50,394 nucleotides of DNA. Source: Candidatus Limiplasma stercoravium. Lineage in GTDB: Bacteria; Bacillota; Clostridia; Christensenellales; Aristaeellaceae. Positions 18,327-26,795 of this stretch are shown piece by piece; positions within the stretch are counted from its first letter, which is position 1, and the number at the start of each line of letters is the position of its first letter. The notes under the pieces were generated by a model, which did not search any database, had not been told where the DNA came from, and worked only from the letters and a program-made list of their open reading frames with translations. The translations under genes and the position numbers were made by a program. The DNA lies in contig DVME01000079.1 in assembly GCA_018715175.1 (NCBI GenBank), positions 1-50,394 of the forward strand, in the 5' to 3' direction.

Positions 18327-19351
18327 ACCAGCTCCACCCCGTCTTCGCCGGGGGCCACTTCGCCCAAAAGGTAGGCGTCGCCGCCGCAGGCGGCCAGGGC
18401 GCGGTCGGCGTCCTGGGCCGATACCATCAGGCACATGCCCACGCCCATGTTGAAGGTGTTGAACATGTCCCTTTCGGGAATGCCGCCCGTGCGGGCGATG
18501 AGGTCAAAGATGGGCGGGGTTTGCACGTCGGCGCGGCGGATGACGGCCTTGAGGCCCTTTGGCAGGGCGCGGGGAATGTTTTCGTAAAAGCCGCCGCCGG
18601 TGACGTGGCACACGGCGTTCACGCCAAGGCCCGCCTCCAAAAGCCCCAGCACGGTCTTGACATAGATGCGCGTGGGGCGCAGCAGGGCTTCGCCCAGGGT
18701 GGTTCCCAACTCGGGCTGGTAGCGGTTCAAGGCGCCATTTTCCACATCGAATACCCGCCGCACCAGCGAAAAGCCGTTGGAATGCACGCCGCTGGAGCGC
18801 AGGGCCAAAATGACGTCGCCGGCGCGCACGCGGGTTTTGTCCAGCACGCGGGAACGATCGACCACGCCTACGCAAAAGCCGGCCAGGTCGTATTCGTTGG
18901 GCGCATAGAAGCCGGGCATCTCGGCGGTTTCGCCGCCTACCAGCGCGCAGCCCGCCTGCACGCAGCCCTCGGCCACGCCGCTGACGATTTGCGCCACGCG
19001 CTCGGGCACGTTTTTGCCCACGGCCACATAATCCAGGAAAAACAGGGGTTTCGCGCCGCAGCAGACGACGTCGTTGGCGCACATGGCCACGCAGTCGACG
19101 CCCACGGTGTCGTGGCGATCCATCAAAAACGCCAGCTTGAGCTTGGTGCCCACGCCGTCCGTGCCGCTGACGAGCACCGGGCGCTCCAGGCCGGTCAAAT
19201 CCAGCTCGAACAAGCCGCCGAAGCCGCCGATGTCCTCGCCCGCGCCGGGAATCATGGTGCGGCGCACGTGCTCGCGCATGAGCTCCACCGCCCGATAACC
19301 GGCGGTGATGTCCACGCCGGCGGCGCGGTAGCTGTCGCTGTGGCTTTTCAC
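18323..19351 (-). CDS. purM: Phosphoribosylformylglycinamidine cyclo-ligase
   Basis: AIR synthetase, step five. The start is a GTG (complement of 19349-19351) with AAGGAGGG ten bases upstream, giving 342 residues that begin [18 protein letters not shown] after the initiator; this is the family N-terminus. [37 protein letters not shown] and [14 protein letters not shown] are the ATP- and substrate-binding motifs. GTGA overlap with purF upstream and ATGA overlap with purN downstream show translational coupling. Confidence 0.97.
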   Translation of the reverse strand: MKSHSDSYRAAGVDITAGYRAVELMREHVRRTMIPGAGEDIGGFGGLFELDLTGLERPVLVSGTDGVGTKLKLAFLMDRHDTVGVDCVAMCANDVVCCGAKPLFFLDYVAVGKNVPERVAQIVSGVAEGCVQAGCALVGGETAEMPGFYAPNEYDLAGFCVGVVDRSRVLDKTRVRAGDVILALRSSGVHSNGFSLVRRVFDVENGALNRYQPELGTTLGEALLRPTRIYVKTVLGLLEAGLGVNAVCHVTGGGFYENIPRALPKGLKAVIRRADVQTPPIFDLIARTGGIPERDMFNTFNMGVGMCLMVSAQDADRALAACGGDAYLLGEVAPGEDGVELV

Positions 19352-20784
19352 CGTTCTCCCTCCTTTTGGCTCAGGGTTCGTTCGAAGCGGCGCTTGCCCA
19401 CGGCCTCCGGCGGCTCCACGGGATAGCGCCCGGTGAAGCAGCCGTTGCAAAAACCGCAGGAGGAATGATCGGCCAGCTTGGGCAGGTGTTCCACGCCCAG
19501 GAAGCCCAGGCTGTCGGCCCCGATGATGCGGCAGATTTCCTCCTCGCTGTGATGCGCGGCGATGAGGCTGTCGGTGGAGTCAATGTCGGTGCCGAAATAG
19601 CAAGGAAAGCGAAACGGCGGCGCGGAAAGGCGCATGTGTACCTCGGTGGCGCCGGCTTCGCGCAGAAGGCTGACGATGTGGGCGGAGGTGGTGCCACGCA
19701 CGATGGAATCGTCCACCAGCACCACGCGCTTGCCTTCCACGGTGGCGCGCACGGCGTTGAGCTTGATGCGCACGCTGTTTTGACGCTGCTTTTGCGTGGG
19801 CTGGATGAAGGTGCGGCCGATGTACTTGTTTTTGATAAACCCGATGCCGTAGGGGATGCCGCTTTGCCGGGCGAAGCCGATGGCGGCGTCGATGCCGCTG
19901 TCCGGGACGCCCACGACCACGTCGGCCTGCACGGGATGATCCAGGGCCAAAAACGCGCCGGCGCGAAGCCGCGCCACATGCACGCTGCTGCCGTCCACCA
20001 CGCTGTCGGGACGGGCGAAATAGATGAATTCAAACACGCACAGGGAGCTGGGGCAGGCGGCCGGCCGCTGAAGGGTGCGTTCGCCGCCATCGTCCACCAC
20101 GACGACCTCGCCGGGCTGCACGTCGCGCACAAAGGCGGCGCCCTCGGCGTCCAGGGCGCAGCTTTCGCTGGCAAAGACGGTCGCGCCGTCCAGCCGGCCC
20201 ATGCAAAGCGGCCGGAAACCGTGCGGGTCGCGCGCGGCGATAAGCTTTTGGGGACTCATGATTACCAGGGAATACGCGCCCTGAATGCGGCCCATGGCGT
20301 TGAGCACCGCCTGCTCGATGCTGTCGCAGCGCAAACGCTCCTGGGTAACGACGTAGGCGATGACCTCCGTGTCGCTGGTGGTGTGAAAAATGGCGCCCTG
20401 GAGCTCCAGCTCGTCGCGCAGGCTGCAGGCGTTGACGAGGTTTCCGTTGTGGCATAGGGCCATGGAGCCCTTCTGGTGGTTGACCAGCAGGGGCTGGGCG
20501 TTGTTGCGGCTGTGGGTGCCGGTGGTGGCGTAGCGGCAATGGCCGATGGCCATGCCGCCTTCGCCCAGGCGTTCCAAAACCTCGCGGGTGAAAACCTCGT
20601 TGACCAGGCCCACATCCTTGTGGCAGGAGATCACGCCGTCGCGGTTGAGGGCGATGCCGCAGCTTTCCTGGCCGCGGTGCTGCAAGGCGTACAGGGCGTG
20701 GTAGGCGGCGGGCACGACGCCCGTAGCGCCTTTGGGCAGCCGGATGCCAAACACGCCGCATTCCTCGTGAAGCTTGTCAAACAT
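19348..20784 (-). CDS. purF: Amidophosphoribosyltransferase
   Basis: First committed enzyme of the pathway, PRPP plus glutamine to phosphoribosylamine. 478 residues. A short propeptide MFDKLHEE precedes Cys9 in CGVFGI, the N-terminal nucleophile. The phosphoribosyltransferase domain has the PRPP loop [13 protein letters not shown] near residue 355. Cysteines in FRFPCYFG and [12 protein letters not shown] match the 4Fe-4S ligands of Bacillus-type PurF, so this is the iron-sulfur, oxygen-sensitive form. It lies 3 bases after purC. Confidence 0.98.
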   Translation of the reverse strand: MFDKLHEECGVFGIRLPKGATGVVPAAYHALYALQHRGQESCGIALNRDGVISCHKDVGLVNEVFTREVLERLGEGGMAIGHCRYATTGTHSRNNAQPLLVNHQKGSMALCHNGNLVNACSLRDELELQGAIFHTTSDTEVIAYVVTQERLRCDSIEQAVLNAMGRIQGAYSLVIMSPQKLIAARDPHGFRPLCMGRLDGATVFASESCALDAEGAAFVRDVQPGEVVVVDDGGERTLQRPAACPSSLCVFEFIYFARPDSVVDGSSVHVARLRAGAFLALDHPVQADVVVGVPDSGIDAAIGFARQSGIPYGIGFIKNKYIGRTFIQPTQKQRQNSVRIKLNAVRATVEGKRVVLVDDSIVRGTTSAHIVSLLREAGATEVHMRLSAPPFRFPCYFGTDIDSTDSLIAAHHSEEEICRIIGADSLGFLGVEHLPKLADHSSCGFCNGCFTGRYPVEPPEAVGKRRFERTLSQKEGER

Positions 20785-20787
20785 GCG

Positions 20788-21498
20788 TCATTCTCCCATC
20801 AAGCGCTTGAGGATTTCGTGGTAAGCGTCTTCCACGCCGCCCAAATCGCGGCGGAAGCGATCCTTGTCGAGCTTTTCGTGGGTGGCGCTGTCCCAGAAAC
20901 GGCAGGTATCGGGGCTGATTTCGTCAGCGAGGACGATGGCGCCCTCCGCGGTCTTGCCAAACTCCAGCTTAAAGTCGATCAGCTCGATGCCCAAATCCTT
21001 GAGGTAGGCGCTGAGCACCTGGTTGACCTTGAGGCTGTAGCGGCAGATGAGGTCCATTTCCTCCTGGGTAGCCCAGCCCATGGCGGCGATGTGGTAGCGG
21101 TTGACCATGGGGTCGCCCAGGGCGTCGTCCTTGTAGCAAAACTCCAGCACGGTCTGGCTCAGCTTGGCGCCTTCGGGCAGGCCCAGGCGCTTGGACAGGC
21201 TGCCCGCGGCGATGTTGCGCACGATGACCTCCAGGGGCACAATGCTCACCCGGCGCACGAGGGTTTCGCGGCCGTTGAGTTCCCGCACGAAATGGGTGGG
21301 CACGCCCTGGGCTTCCAGCAGGCGCATGAGGTGGTTGGTGACGCGGTTGTTAATGGCGCCCTTGCCGGCGATGGTGCCTTTTTTGAGGCCGTTAAAGGCG
21401 GTGGCGTCGTCCTTGTAGCTGACCACGACCAGGCCGCTGTCGTCGGTGGCGAAGACTTTTTTGGCTTTTCCTTCATAGAGCTGTTCGCGTTTTTCCAT
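20788..21498 (-). CDS. purC: SAICAR synthetase
   Basis: Joins CAIR with aspartate using ATP. 236 residues beginning [14 protein letters not shown], with [29 protein letters not shown] and LIDFKLEFG motifs in their normal order. The ATG is preceded by TTTGGAGGTG. It lies 20 bases after purE and 3 bases before purF. Confidence 0.98.
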   Translation of the reverse strand: MEKREQLYEGKAKKVFATDDSGLVVVSYKDDATAFNGLKKGTIAGKGAINNRVTNHLMRLLEAQGVPTHFVRELNGRETLVRRVSIVPLEVIVRNIAAGSLSKRLGLPEGAKLSQTVLEFCYKDDALGDPMVNRYHIAAMGWATQEEMDLICRYSLKVNQVLSAYLKDLGIELIDFKLEFGKTAEGAIVLADEISPDTCRFWDSATHEKLDKDRFRRDLGGVEDAYHEILKRLMGE

Positions 21499-21518
21499 GG
21501 TAAAGCACCTCCAAAAAA

Positions 21519-22001
21519 TCAGGCGTTGAGGGCGGCGTCCTTTTCCAGGACGGTTTGGCGCATGTCCTCCTTGCGTTTGAGGAGGCGCTGGGCGAGGGCG
21601 TCGTCGGATAGGGCCAGGATTTGCGCGGCCAGCAGCGCGGCGTTTTGCGCGCCGCCCACGGCGACGGTGGCCACCGGTACGCCGGAGGGCATCTGCACGG
21701 TGGACAAAAGCGCGTCCAGGCCTTCCAGGGCGCCGGAGCGCATGGGAACGCCGATAACCGGCAGGATGGTTTGCGCGGCCAGCGCGCCGGCCAGATGCGC
21801 CGCCATGCCTGCCGCCGCGATGATTACGCCAAATCCGGCGTCGCGGGCGCCTCGGGCAAAAGCGGCGGCCTCCGCGGGCGTGCGGTGGGCGGAATACACA
21901 TGCGCTTCGTAGGGAATGTTCAGGTTTTTGAGGGTCTCAAAGCAGCCCTCCAGGGCGGGCACATCGCTGTTAGAACCAACGATCACCGCGGCCTTTCTCA
22001 T
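21519..22001 (-). CDS. purE: N5-CAIR mutase / AIR carboxylase PurE (class I-like)
   Basis: 160 residues with GSNSD near residue 9, [10 protein letters not shown] near 36, [11 protein letters not shown] and [21 protein letters not shown], the active-site motifs of bacterial PurE. Class I PurE rearranges N5-CAIR made by PurK; no purK is found in this window, so the partner is either elsewhere or absent. The start has GAAGGAGGCG ten bases upstream and is the first established gene of the operon. Its ATG overlaps the stop of a possible 42-codon leader frame (see 21998-22126). Confidence 0.96.
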   Translation of the reverse strand: MRKAAVIVGSNSDVPALEGCFETLKNLNIPYEAHVYSAHRTPAEAAAFARGARDAGFGVIIAAAGMAAHLAGALAAQTILPVIGVPMRSGALEGLDALLSTVQMPSGVPVATVAVGGAQNAALLAAQILALSDDALAQRLLKRKEDMRQTVLEKDAALNA

Positions 22002-22126
22002 GGGGTTTCGCCTCCTTCACGGGTTGACGCGCACGCAAAAGCGCAGCCCAAAAGCGGCAACGCCGCCAGGCTGCGCTTGCAACGCGCAAGGGCGCCATAG
22101 GAGCCAACGGTCTGACCCCCGGTCAT
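21998..22126 (-). CDS. Possible 42-residue leader ORF upstream of purE
   Basis: An ATG at 22126 (complement), seven bases after AAGGGGG, opens a 42-codon frame inside the purine operon leader. It runs through the attenuator-like hairpin and ends in TGA overlapping the purE ATG (ATGA). The product would be small with a Cys/Leu/Ala-rich middle (LAALPLLGCAFACAS). No family is recognised and no run of a regulatory codon is seen. The clean start site and the four-base overlap make translation plausible; chance in G+C-rich DNA remains quite possible. Confidence 0.3.
   Translation of the reverse strand: MTGGQTVGSYGALARCKRSLAALPLLGCAFACASTREGGETP
22037..22078 (-). terminator. Attenuator-like hairpin in purine operon leader
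   Basis: On the minus strand AAGCGCAGCC (from 22078) pairs with GGCTGCGCTT (to 22039) over 10 bp, an inner GCGGC/GCCGC stem closes the loop, and four T follow. It lies about 75 bases after the promoter and 40 bases before purE, where transcription attenuation would act. The T-run is short, so efficiency is uncertain. No purine (xpt-type) aptamer was recognised upstream. Confidence 0.5.
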
Positions 22127-22160
22127 GCTCGCGCCCCCTTTCGCCGATGAACACGCGCCT

Positions 22161-22189
22161 ATTGTAGCGAAAAGCAAGGCGCTTGTCAA
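22161..22189 (-). promoter_or_regulatory. Sigma-A promoter of the purine operon
   Basis: Reading the minus strand: TTGACA (complement of 22184-22189), a 17-base spacer, TACAAT (complement of 22161-22166). The predicted start near 22154 gives a leader of about 150 bases before purE. It lies 40 bases after the end of the nnr gene on the same strand. Confidence 0.9.
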
Positions 22190-22228
22190 CACAATTCCCG
22201 AACGTTTATGATTTTTTGCTTTTGAATG

Positions 22229-23725
22229 TTAGATTTTTCCCAACTCCTGGCACAGATCCGTCGCCAGCAGGCCGCGCTCGCCCGTGCGCAGCGCCGCCCG
22301 CTCGCCCGCCAGCCCGTGCAGGGCGCAGGCCGCCTGCAAAAGACACAGCGGCTCCAAATCCAACGCGCCTGCGGCACGGTTGGCCAAAAGCGCGGCCACG
22401 ACGCCCGTGAGCACGTCGCCGCTGCCGCCCTTGGCCATGGCCGGCGTCCCGAAGGGGCTCAGCGCCACCCGGTTTTGCGCGCACAGCACGCTTACCGCGC
22501 CCTTGAGCGCCACGGCCGCGCCATAGCGCGCGCTCAGCGCCCGGGCCGCCTCTACCGGTTGGGCGGCGATCTCCCCGACGGTTCCGCCCAGCAGCCGGGC
22601 CGCTTCCGCCGGGTGCGGCGTGAGGTATAGGTTGCCCTGCGCCTGCCCGCGCCGGGATAACAGGTTCAGCGCGTCCGCATCCAACACCGCAGGCAGGTCG
22701 CACGCTGACAAACGCTCCATCAGCCGCTCCATCAGCGCCTCCGCCCAAGGCGACGTTCCCAAACCGCAGCCCGCAGCCAGCGCGTCCGCGCGCTCCAGCG
22801 CCGCTTCCATCTGCGCCCAGGCTTGGCCGGGATCCTCTTGAAGCGGCACGCAGGTAGCGCAGGGACACAGCGTTTGCACCGTGTCCATAACGCGTTGCGG
22901 GCAAGCCACCGTTACCAACCCCGCGCCCGAGCGCAGGGCGGCCGTGGCGCACAGCGCCGCGGCGCCCGCCATGCCTGGGCTGCCCGCCCACAGGAGCACC
23001 CGGCCATAGCTGCCTTTGTGCGTGACGCGGCGGCGCGGCGGCAGGAGCGCGCGCAAATCCGATTCTTCCAAAAGCGCAAAGCCGTCCGCGTCGTCCAAAT
23101 CCGCGGGCAGGCCAATCTCCCCTACGGTGATGCGGCCCGCCATATCCGGGCCGTCGCCCAGGTACAAGCCGGGCTTGGGCCGGTGAAAGGTGACCGTCTC
23201 GTCCGCGCGCACGGCGGCGCCCAGCACGCGCCCCGTCTCCCCGCACAGGCCCGAGGGAATGTCCACCGCCACCACGCGCAGGCCGCTTTGGTTGAGACGG
23301 ACGCACAATTCTCGCGCCAAGCCTTCCAAGGGCCGCGACAGGCCCGTGCCAAACATCGCGTCCACCGCCACGCGCGTACCGTCTGGAAACGGAGGCTCAT
23401 CCGCCTCCAGCCGCCGCACCTTCACGCGCGGCGCATACGTGCGCAGCCGTTCCAGCTCGCGCGCGGCATCCGCCGACAGCGCGCCCGGCAACAGCCAGCA
23501 CTCGCCCCAAAAGGCGGGGTCTTGCTGCGCCAAAAGCCGCATGGCCGCCAGACCGTCGCCGCCGTTGTTGCCCGTGCCGCAAACGCACAGCGCCGGGCCG
23601 CGGCCCACGGCGCGGGCCACATGCCAGGCCGCCCGCTGCATCAGCGCGTCGCCCGTGACGCGGCCGGCGCGCATGGCCTGCGTTTCCACGCGCTTCATCT
23701 CGGACGGGGTAATGGTTTTACGCAT
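22229..23725 (-). CDS. nnr: Bifunctional NAD(P)H-hydrate epimerase / ADP-dependent dehydratase
   Basis: Repairs hydrated NADH and NADPH. 498 residues. The N-terminal YjeF_N (NnrE) epimerase domain, about residues 1-210, has CGTGNNGGDGLAAMRLL and AVDAMFGTGLSR. The C-terminal YjeF_C (NnrD) kinase-like dehydratase domain has KGSYGRVLLWAGS near 235, LDADALNLL, LTPHPAEAARLLG and KGGSGDVLTGVVAALL. The start overlaps the acpS stop by 8 bases. No terminator is evident before the purine promoter. Confidence 0.95.
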   Translation of the reverse strand: MRKTITPSEMKRVETQAMRAGRVTGDALMQRAAWHVARAVGRGPALCVCGTGNNGGDGLAAMRLLAQQDPAFWGECWLLPGALSADAARELERLRTYAPRVKVRRLEADEPPFPDGTRVAVDAMFGTGLSRPLEGLARELCVRLNQSGLRVVAVDIPSGLCGETGRVLGAAVRADETVTFHRPKPGLYLGDGPDMAGRITVGEIGLPADLDDADGFALLEESDLRALLPPRRRVTHKGSYGRVLLWAGSPGMAGAAALCATAALRSGAGLVTVACPQRVMDTVQTLCPCATCVPLQEDPGQAWAQMEAALERADALAAGCGLGTSPWAEALMERLMERLSACDLPAVLDADALNLLSRRGQAQGNLYLTPHPAEAARLLGGTVGEIAAQPVEAARALSARYGAAVALKGAVSVLCAQNRVALSPFGTPAMAKGGSGDVLTGVVAALLANRAAGALDLEPLCLLQAACALHGLAGERAALRTGERGLLATDLCQELGKI

Positions 23726-24092
23726 GCTCCGCCTCCCCTTCGATGACGCACACGGCCGCGGCCATCCCCGCCTCGTGCGTCAGGCTCAGATACGCCCGGC
23801 CGCCGCCCAGTCGCTGGAGCGCCTCCCCGGTCAGCCGGTAGGCCGGCGCGCCGCCCGGCTCGTGGCTCACGCCGATATCGCACAGCGCCACGCTGCCGAT
23901 GCCCAGGCCCAGGGCTTTGAGAAAGGCTTCCTTGGCGGCGAACATCGCCGCCGCGCTGCACGCGGCCGCCTGCCCGCGCTGGCGCAGGTAGGCCCGCTCC
24001 TCCTGGGTGTAGTAGCGCTCCAAAAACCGCGGGTTTTCCAGGGCGCGCTCGATGCGGCGCACGTCGCACAGGTCGATGCCCAAGCCCCTCAT
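23718..24092 (-). CDS. acpS: Holo-[acyl-carrier-protein] synthase
   Basis: Moves 4'-phosphopantetheine from CoA to the serine of ACP. The ATG complementary to 24090-24092 gives 124 residues beginning MRGLGIDLCDVRRIERAL; the longer open frame upstream is a shadow. Magnesium/CoA motifs are GIDLCDV (Asp7) and FAAKEAFLKALG near residue 52, with the C-terminal AYLSLTHEAGMAAAVCV strand. It overlaps the P1 peptidase by four bases upstream and nnr by eight downstream. Its partner ACP is encoded at 2680-2907. Confidence 0.96.
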   Translation of the reverse strand: MRGLGIDLCDVRRIERALENPRFLERYYTQEERAYLRQRGQAAACSAAAMFAAKEAFLKALGLGIGSVALCDIGVSHEPGGAPAYRLTGEALQRLGGGRAYLSLTHEAGMAAAVCVIEGEAEHA

Positions 24093-25048
24093 GCGTTCCT
24101 CGCGCTGTTGACGGCGTTGGCCACCGCACGGGCCATGGCTTCGGCAGCGGCGGCGCAAAGCTGGATTTGGTTCACGTCCACATCCACGCGGCCTGTGCCC
24201 AGGGCAAAGACCGTGTCGCCGTCCATCTGCGTATGCACAGGCCGGATGGTGCGCGCCAGGCCGTCGTGCGCGCAGGTGGCCAAGCGCTGGGCCTGCGCCT
24301 TGGTAAGCACCGCGTCGGTGGCCACCACGCCGATGGTGGTATTCTGTCCGGTGCGGCTGGGAATGCGGGGCAGCTCGGGCGCGGGCACGCCGCCGCGAAG
24401 CAGATTCTCGGCCAAAACCGGCGTGCCGTTGGGCATGACGCCGCAGGCCAGGGGTTTGCCGGTTTCCGGATCGTACACGTCGCCGCAGGCGTTGACCACG
24501 GCGATGGCGCCCACCGTGACGCCGCACGCCAGACCAATGCTGGCCGTGCCCACGCCGCCCCGCGCCGCAACCGCCCCCGGCGCCAGCTTGCCCACCGTCG
24601 CGCCCGTGCCCGCGCCATACGCGCCCTGGCGCACCTCCTTGCACGCCGCCCGGCAAGCGGCTTCGCCCATGGCGGCGTCCGGCCGCACCCTTGCGTTGCC
24701 CACGGACAGGTCGAAAATCACCGCGCCCGGCACGATGGGCACGCGACAGACGCCCATATCCACGCCGATGTCGTGCTTTTCCAAAAACGTCATTACGCCC
24801 GTCGCCGCCGCCAGCCCATAGGCGCTGCCCCCGGCCAGCACGACCGCGTTGGCCTTTTCCACGGTGTTTTCCGGGCGGCAAAGATCCGTCTCGCGCGTGC
24901 CCGGCGCCGCGCCGCGCACATCCGCGCCCACCGTGGCCCCATCGTGGCTGACCAGCACCACCGTGACCCCCGTGCGCGCCTCCTCGTCCTGCGCTTGGCC
25001 CACGCGGATGCCATGCACCTGCGTAATGCTTCCCTCGTAAAGCTTCAT
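24089..25048 (-). CDS. P1 family (DmpA/NylC-like) N-terminal nucleophile hydrolase
   Basis: 319 residues. Peptidase family S58/P1 includes DmpA aminopeptidase and NylC oligomer hydrolase, which cut themselves to free an N-terminal Ser or Thr. Here QNTTIGVVATD places the likely cleavage between Asn236 and Thr237, closest to the NylC type. GVRVGQAQD-like start, LCRPENTVEKANAVVLAGGSAYGLAAATGV and GGVGTASIGLACGVTVGAIAVVNACGDV are typical. The natural substrate is unknown. It sits between birA and acpS with a four-base overlap to the latter. Confidence 0.85.
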   Translation of the reverse strand: MKLYEGSITQVHGIRVGQAQDEEARTGVTVVLVSHDGATVGADVRGAAPGTRETDLCRPENTVEKANAVVLAGGSAYGLAAATGVMTFLEKHDIGVDMGVCRVPIVPGAVIFDLSVGNARVRPDAAMGEAACRAACKEVRQGAYGAGTGATVGKLAPGAVAARGGVGTASIGLACGVTVGAIAVVNACGDVYDPETGKPLACGVMPNGTPVLAENLLRGGVPAPELPRIPSRTGQNTTIGVVATDAVLTKAQAQRLATCAHDGLARTIRPVHTQMDGDTVFALGTGRVDVDVNQIQLCAAAAEAMARAVANAVNSARNA

Positions 25049-25067
25049 GCCGCTCTCTCCTTCCTAC

Positions 25068-26060
25068 TTAACAGTATCCCATCAAACCGCGCACGGATAC
25101 GTCGCCGCTCAGCACGCGGCGCATCGTTCCGTCTGAATCCCTCACCAACAGCGCGCCGGTATTGTCCACCCCCAGCGCCAAGGCGGTATAACTCTCCTGC
25201 GCGCCCACCACGCGCACCTCGCGCCCCAGCATGACCGCCCGCGCCTCGTACGCCGTGCGGATGCCCGCCATGCCTTCGCGCTCCAGCGCGTCCACCGCGT
25301 TTTCCAAATGCGACAAAAACGCGACCAGCAGCTTTCGCCGGCAGATGGGCCGCGCCGCCGGATCCGTCTGCCGCCGCCGCATCAGCAGCGAAACGGCTTT
25401 ATCCGCCAGCTCGCCGTCAAAGCGCTCCTGGTTGACGTTAAACCCAACGCCCGGCACGACGCAGCTGAGGCCGTCGGCGCCGGCGTACATCTCGCTGAGG
25501 ATGCCCACCAGCTTGCGCCCGTCCAGCACGACGTCGTTGGGCCACTTGATGCCCGGCGTCAGCCCGCAGACCTCCTCCACCGCCTGGCAAGCCGCCACCG
25601 CCGCCGCCAGCGTGCACAGCTGTGCCAGCTCTGTCTCCAGCCGGGGCCTGAGAACGACGGATACCGTCAGCGCAACGCCCTTGGGCGTTACCCAGGCGCG
25701 CCCCAGCCTGCCGCGGCCCGCGGTTTGCTGGTCGCACAGCGCCAAGCTGCCCTGCGGCGCGCCCGCGCGCGCCAACTCCCGGGCTTCGGCGTTGGTGGAG
25801 CCCATTTCCGCCCGGTAGCGAATCTCCCCGCGCCCGGCCCAGCGCGTCGTGAGATCCCGGGCCACGTAGCCGGGCAGCAGGCTATTGTCCACCGGAACCA
25901 GCCGGTATCCCAGCCGGCCCGCCGAGCGGATGTCGTAGCCCTGGGCACGCAGCTTTTCCACGCGCTTCCACACCGCCGCGCGGGTTATGCCCAGGCGTTG
26001 ACACAGGCCCTCGCCGCTGACGCAGGCATTGGCGCTTAACAGGCCCAGCAGTTCATCCAT
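25068..26060 (-). CDS. birA: Biotin protein ligase / biotin operon repressor
   Basis: 330 residues from the ATG at 26060 (complement). The N-terminal winged helix (LCQRLGITRAAVWKRVEKLRAQGYDI, residues ~18-43) implies DNA binding as well as ligase activity. The catalytic domain has GSTNAEARELA, the biotin loop QTAGRGRLGRAW near residue 118 and KWPNDVVLDGRKLVGIL. The C-terminal SH3-like cap follows. The gene overlaps queH by 8 bases. No bio genes are near, so the regulon must lie elsewhere. Confidence 0.95.
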   Translation of the reverse strand: MDELLGLLSANACVSGEGLCQRLGITRAAVWKRVEKLRAQGYDIRSAGRLGYRLVPVDNSLLPGYVARDLTTRWAGRGEIRYRAEMGSTNAEARELARAGAPQGSLALCDQQTAGRGRLGRAWVTPKGVALTVSVVLRPRLETELAQLCTLAAAVAACQAVEEVCGLTPGIKWPNDVVLDGRKLVGILSEMYAGADGLSCVVPGVGFNVNQERFDGELADKAVSLLMRRRQTDPAARPICRRKLLVAFLSHLENAVDALEREGMAGIRTAYEARAVMLGREVRVVGAQESYTALALGVDNTGALLVRDSDGTMRRVLSGDVSVRGLMGYC

Positions 26061-26613
26061 GCGCTTGCGCCTCCTTTGCGGGCTTGCGCTTGCGGTAGCG
26101 CTCCTCCTCGCTGAAAATGCAGCCGCAGTATTTTTGCATGTACAGCCCCAGCGCTCGCGCGCGTTCCTGGCCCTCGCGGAAAAAGGGGCGAAAATCCCGG
26201 TAAAGAAACGATACGCCAAACTCCTGGGCGGCCGCGCGCGCTGTTTCCGCCAGGAGCTCGTGGTTTTGATAGGGGCTGATCAAAAGCGTGGAGGAAAAAT
26301 GCGAAAAGCCGTTCTCGGCGGCATAGCGCGCCGCCGAGCGCATGCGCAGGCGGTAGCACGCGGCGCAGCGGCCGTCAAAATCGCCCCCGACCTCGCCAAG
26401 AAACGGCCGCAGCCCATAGCCGCCATGCACCACCAGCTCAAGGCCCACGGATTTTGCGTATTCCGTCAGGGTATTGCGCCGCATGCGAAACTCGGTAAAG
26501 GGATGGATGTTGGGGTTGTCCCAAAAGCCCGTGGGCTCGATGCCCTCGGCGCGCAGGGTTTTAACGCACATGATCGAGCACGGCGCGCAGCAAATATGCA
26601 GCAAAAGATTCAT
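26053..26613 (-). CDS. queH: Epoxyqueuosine reductase QueH
   Basis: Reduces epoxyqueuosine to queuosine in tRNA; QueH (DUF208) is the iron-sulfur type that replaces QueG in many Clostridia. 186 residues starting MNLLLHICCAPCS, where CCAPC supplies family cysteines; others are in GRCAACYRLRM and MQKYCGCIFSEEERY. The ATG complementary to 26611-26613 is 20 bases after a -10 box, a short leader. It is the first gene of the queH-birA-P1-acpS-nnr series and overlaps birA by 8 bases. Confidence 0.93.
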   Translation of the reverse strand: MNLLLHICCAPCSIMCVKTLRAEGIEPTGFWDNPNIHPFTEFRMRRNTLTEYAKSVGLELVVHGGYGLRPFLGEVGGDFDGRCAACYRLRMRSAARYAAENGFSHFSSTLLISPYQNHELLAETARAAAQEFGVSFLYRDFRPFFREGQERARALGLYMQKYCGCIFSEEERYRKRKPAKEAQAHG

Positions 26614-26632
26614 GGCCAAACACCTCTGGCCT

Positions 26633-26661
26633 ATTGTATCACGCCCCAACGGGCGAAACAA
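26633..26661 (-). promoter_or_regulatory. Promoter of queH-birA operon
   Basis: Minus strand: TTGTTT (complement of 26656-26661), 17-base spacer, TACAAT (complement of 26633-26638). The -10 is identical to the purine promoter; the -35 matches TTGACA at 4 of 6 positions by position. It diverges from the rubrerythrin promoter. Confidence 0.65.
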
Positions 26662-26685
26662 GTGTTTCCCAAAGCCGGGGGAATG

Positions 26686-26694
26686 TGGTATAAT
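26686..26694 (+). promoter_or_regulatory. Extended -10 promoter of rubrerythrin gene
   Basis: TGGTATAAT (26686-26694) is an extended -10 element. At 17 bases upstream the sequence TTCCCA is a poor -35, which extended -10 promoters tolerate. A weaker TATACT at 26750-26755 could be a second start. Confidence 0.65.
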
Positions 26695-26721
26695 GAATGG
26701 GACGGGGTTCCCGTCCCATTC
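26695..26721 (+). repeat. Perfect 12-bp inverted repeat at rubrerythrin start site
   Basis: GAATGGGACGGG (26695-26706) and CCCGTCCCATTC (26710-26721) are exact inverted copies with a GTT spacer. The repeat begins right after the -10 box, so it covers the start of transcription. It could be an operator for a dimeric repressor or a 5' mRNA hairpin. Confidence 0.85.
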
Positions 26722-26795
26722 CAGCGGTTTCGGCCCGTATGATGGCGGGTATACTACAAAAGCGACGCAGCGACATCATCAAGGAGGAATTTGCC

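Noticed and set aside
22002-22160. Known purine, PRPP or ZTP riboswitch before purE
   Set aside because: I looked for their conserved loop sequences and found none; an Rfam scan would be decisive.
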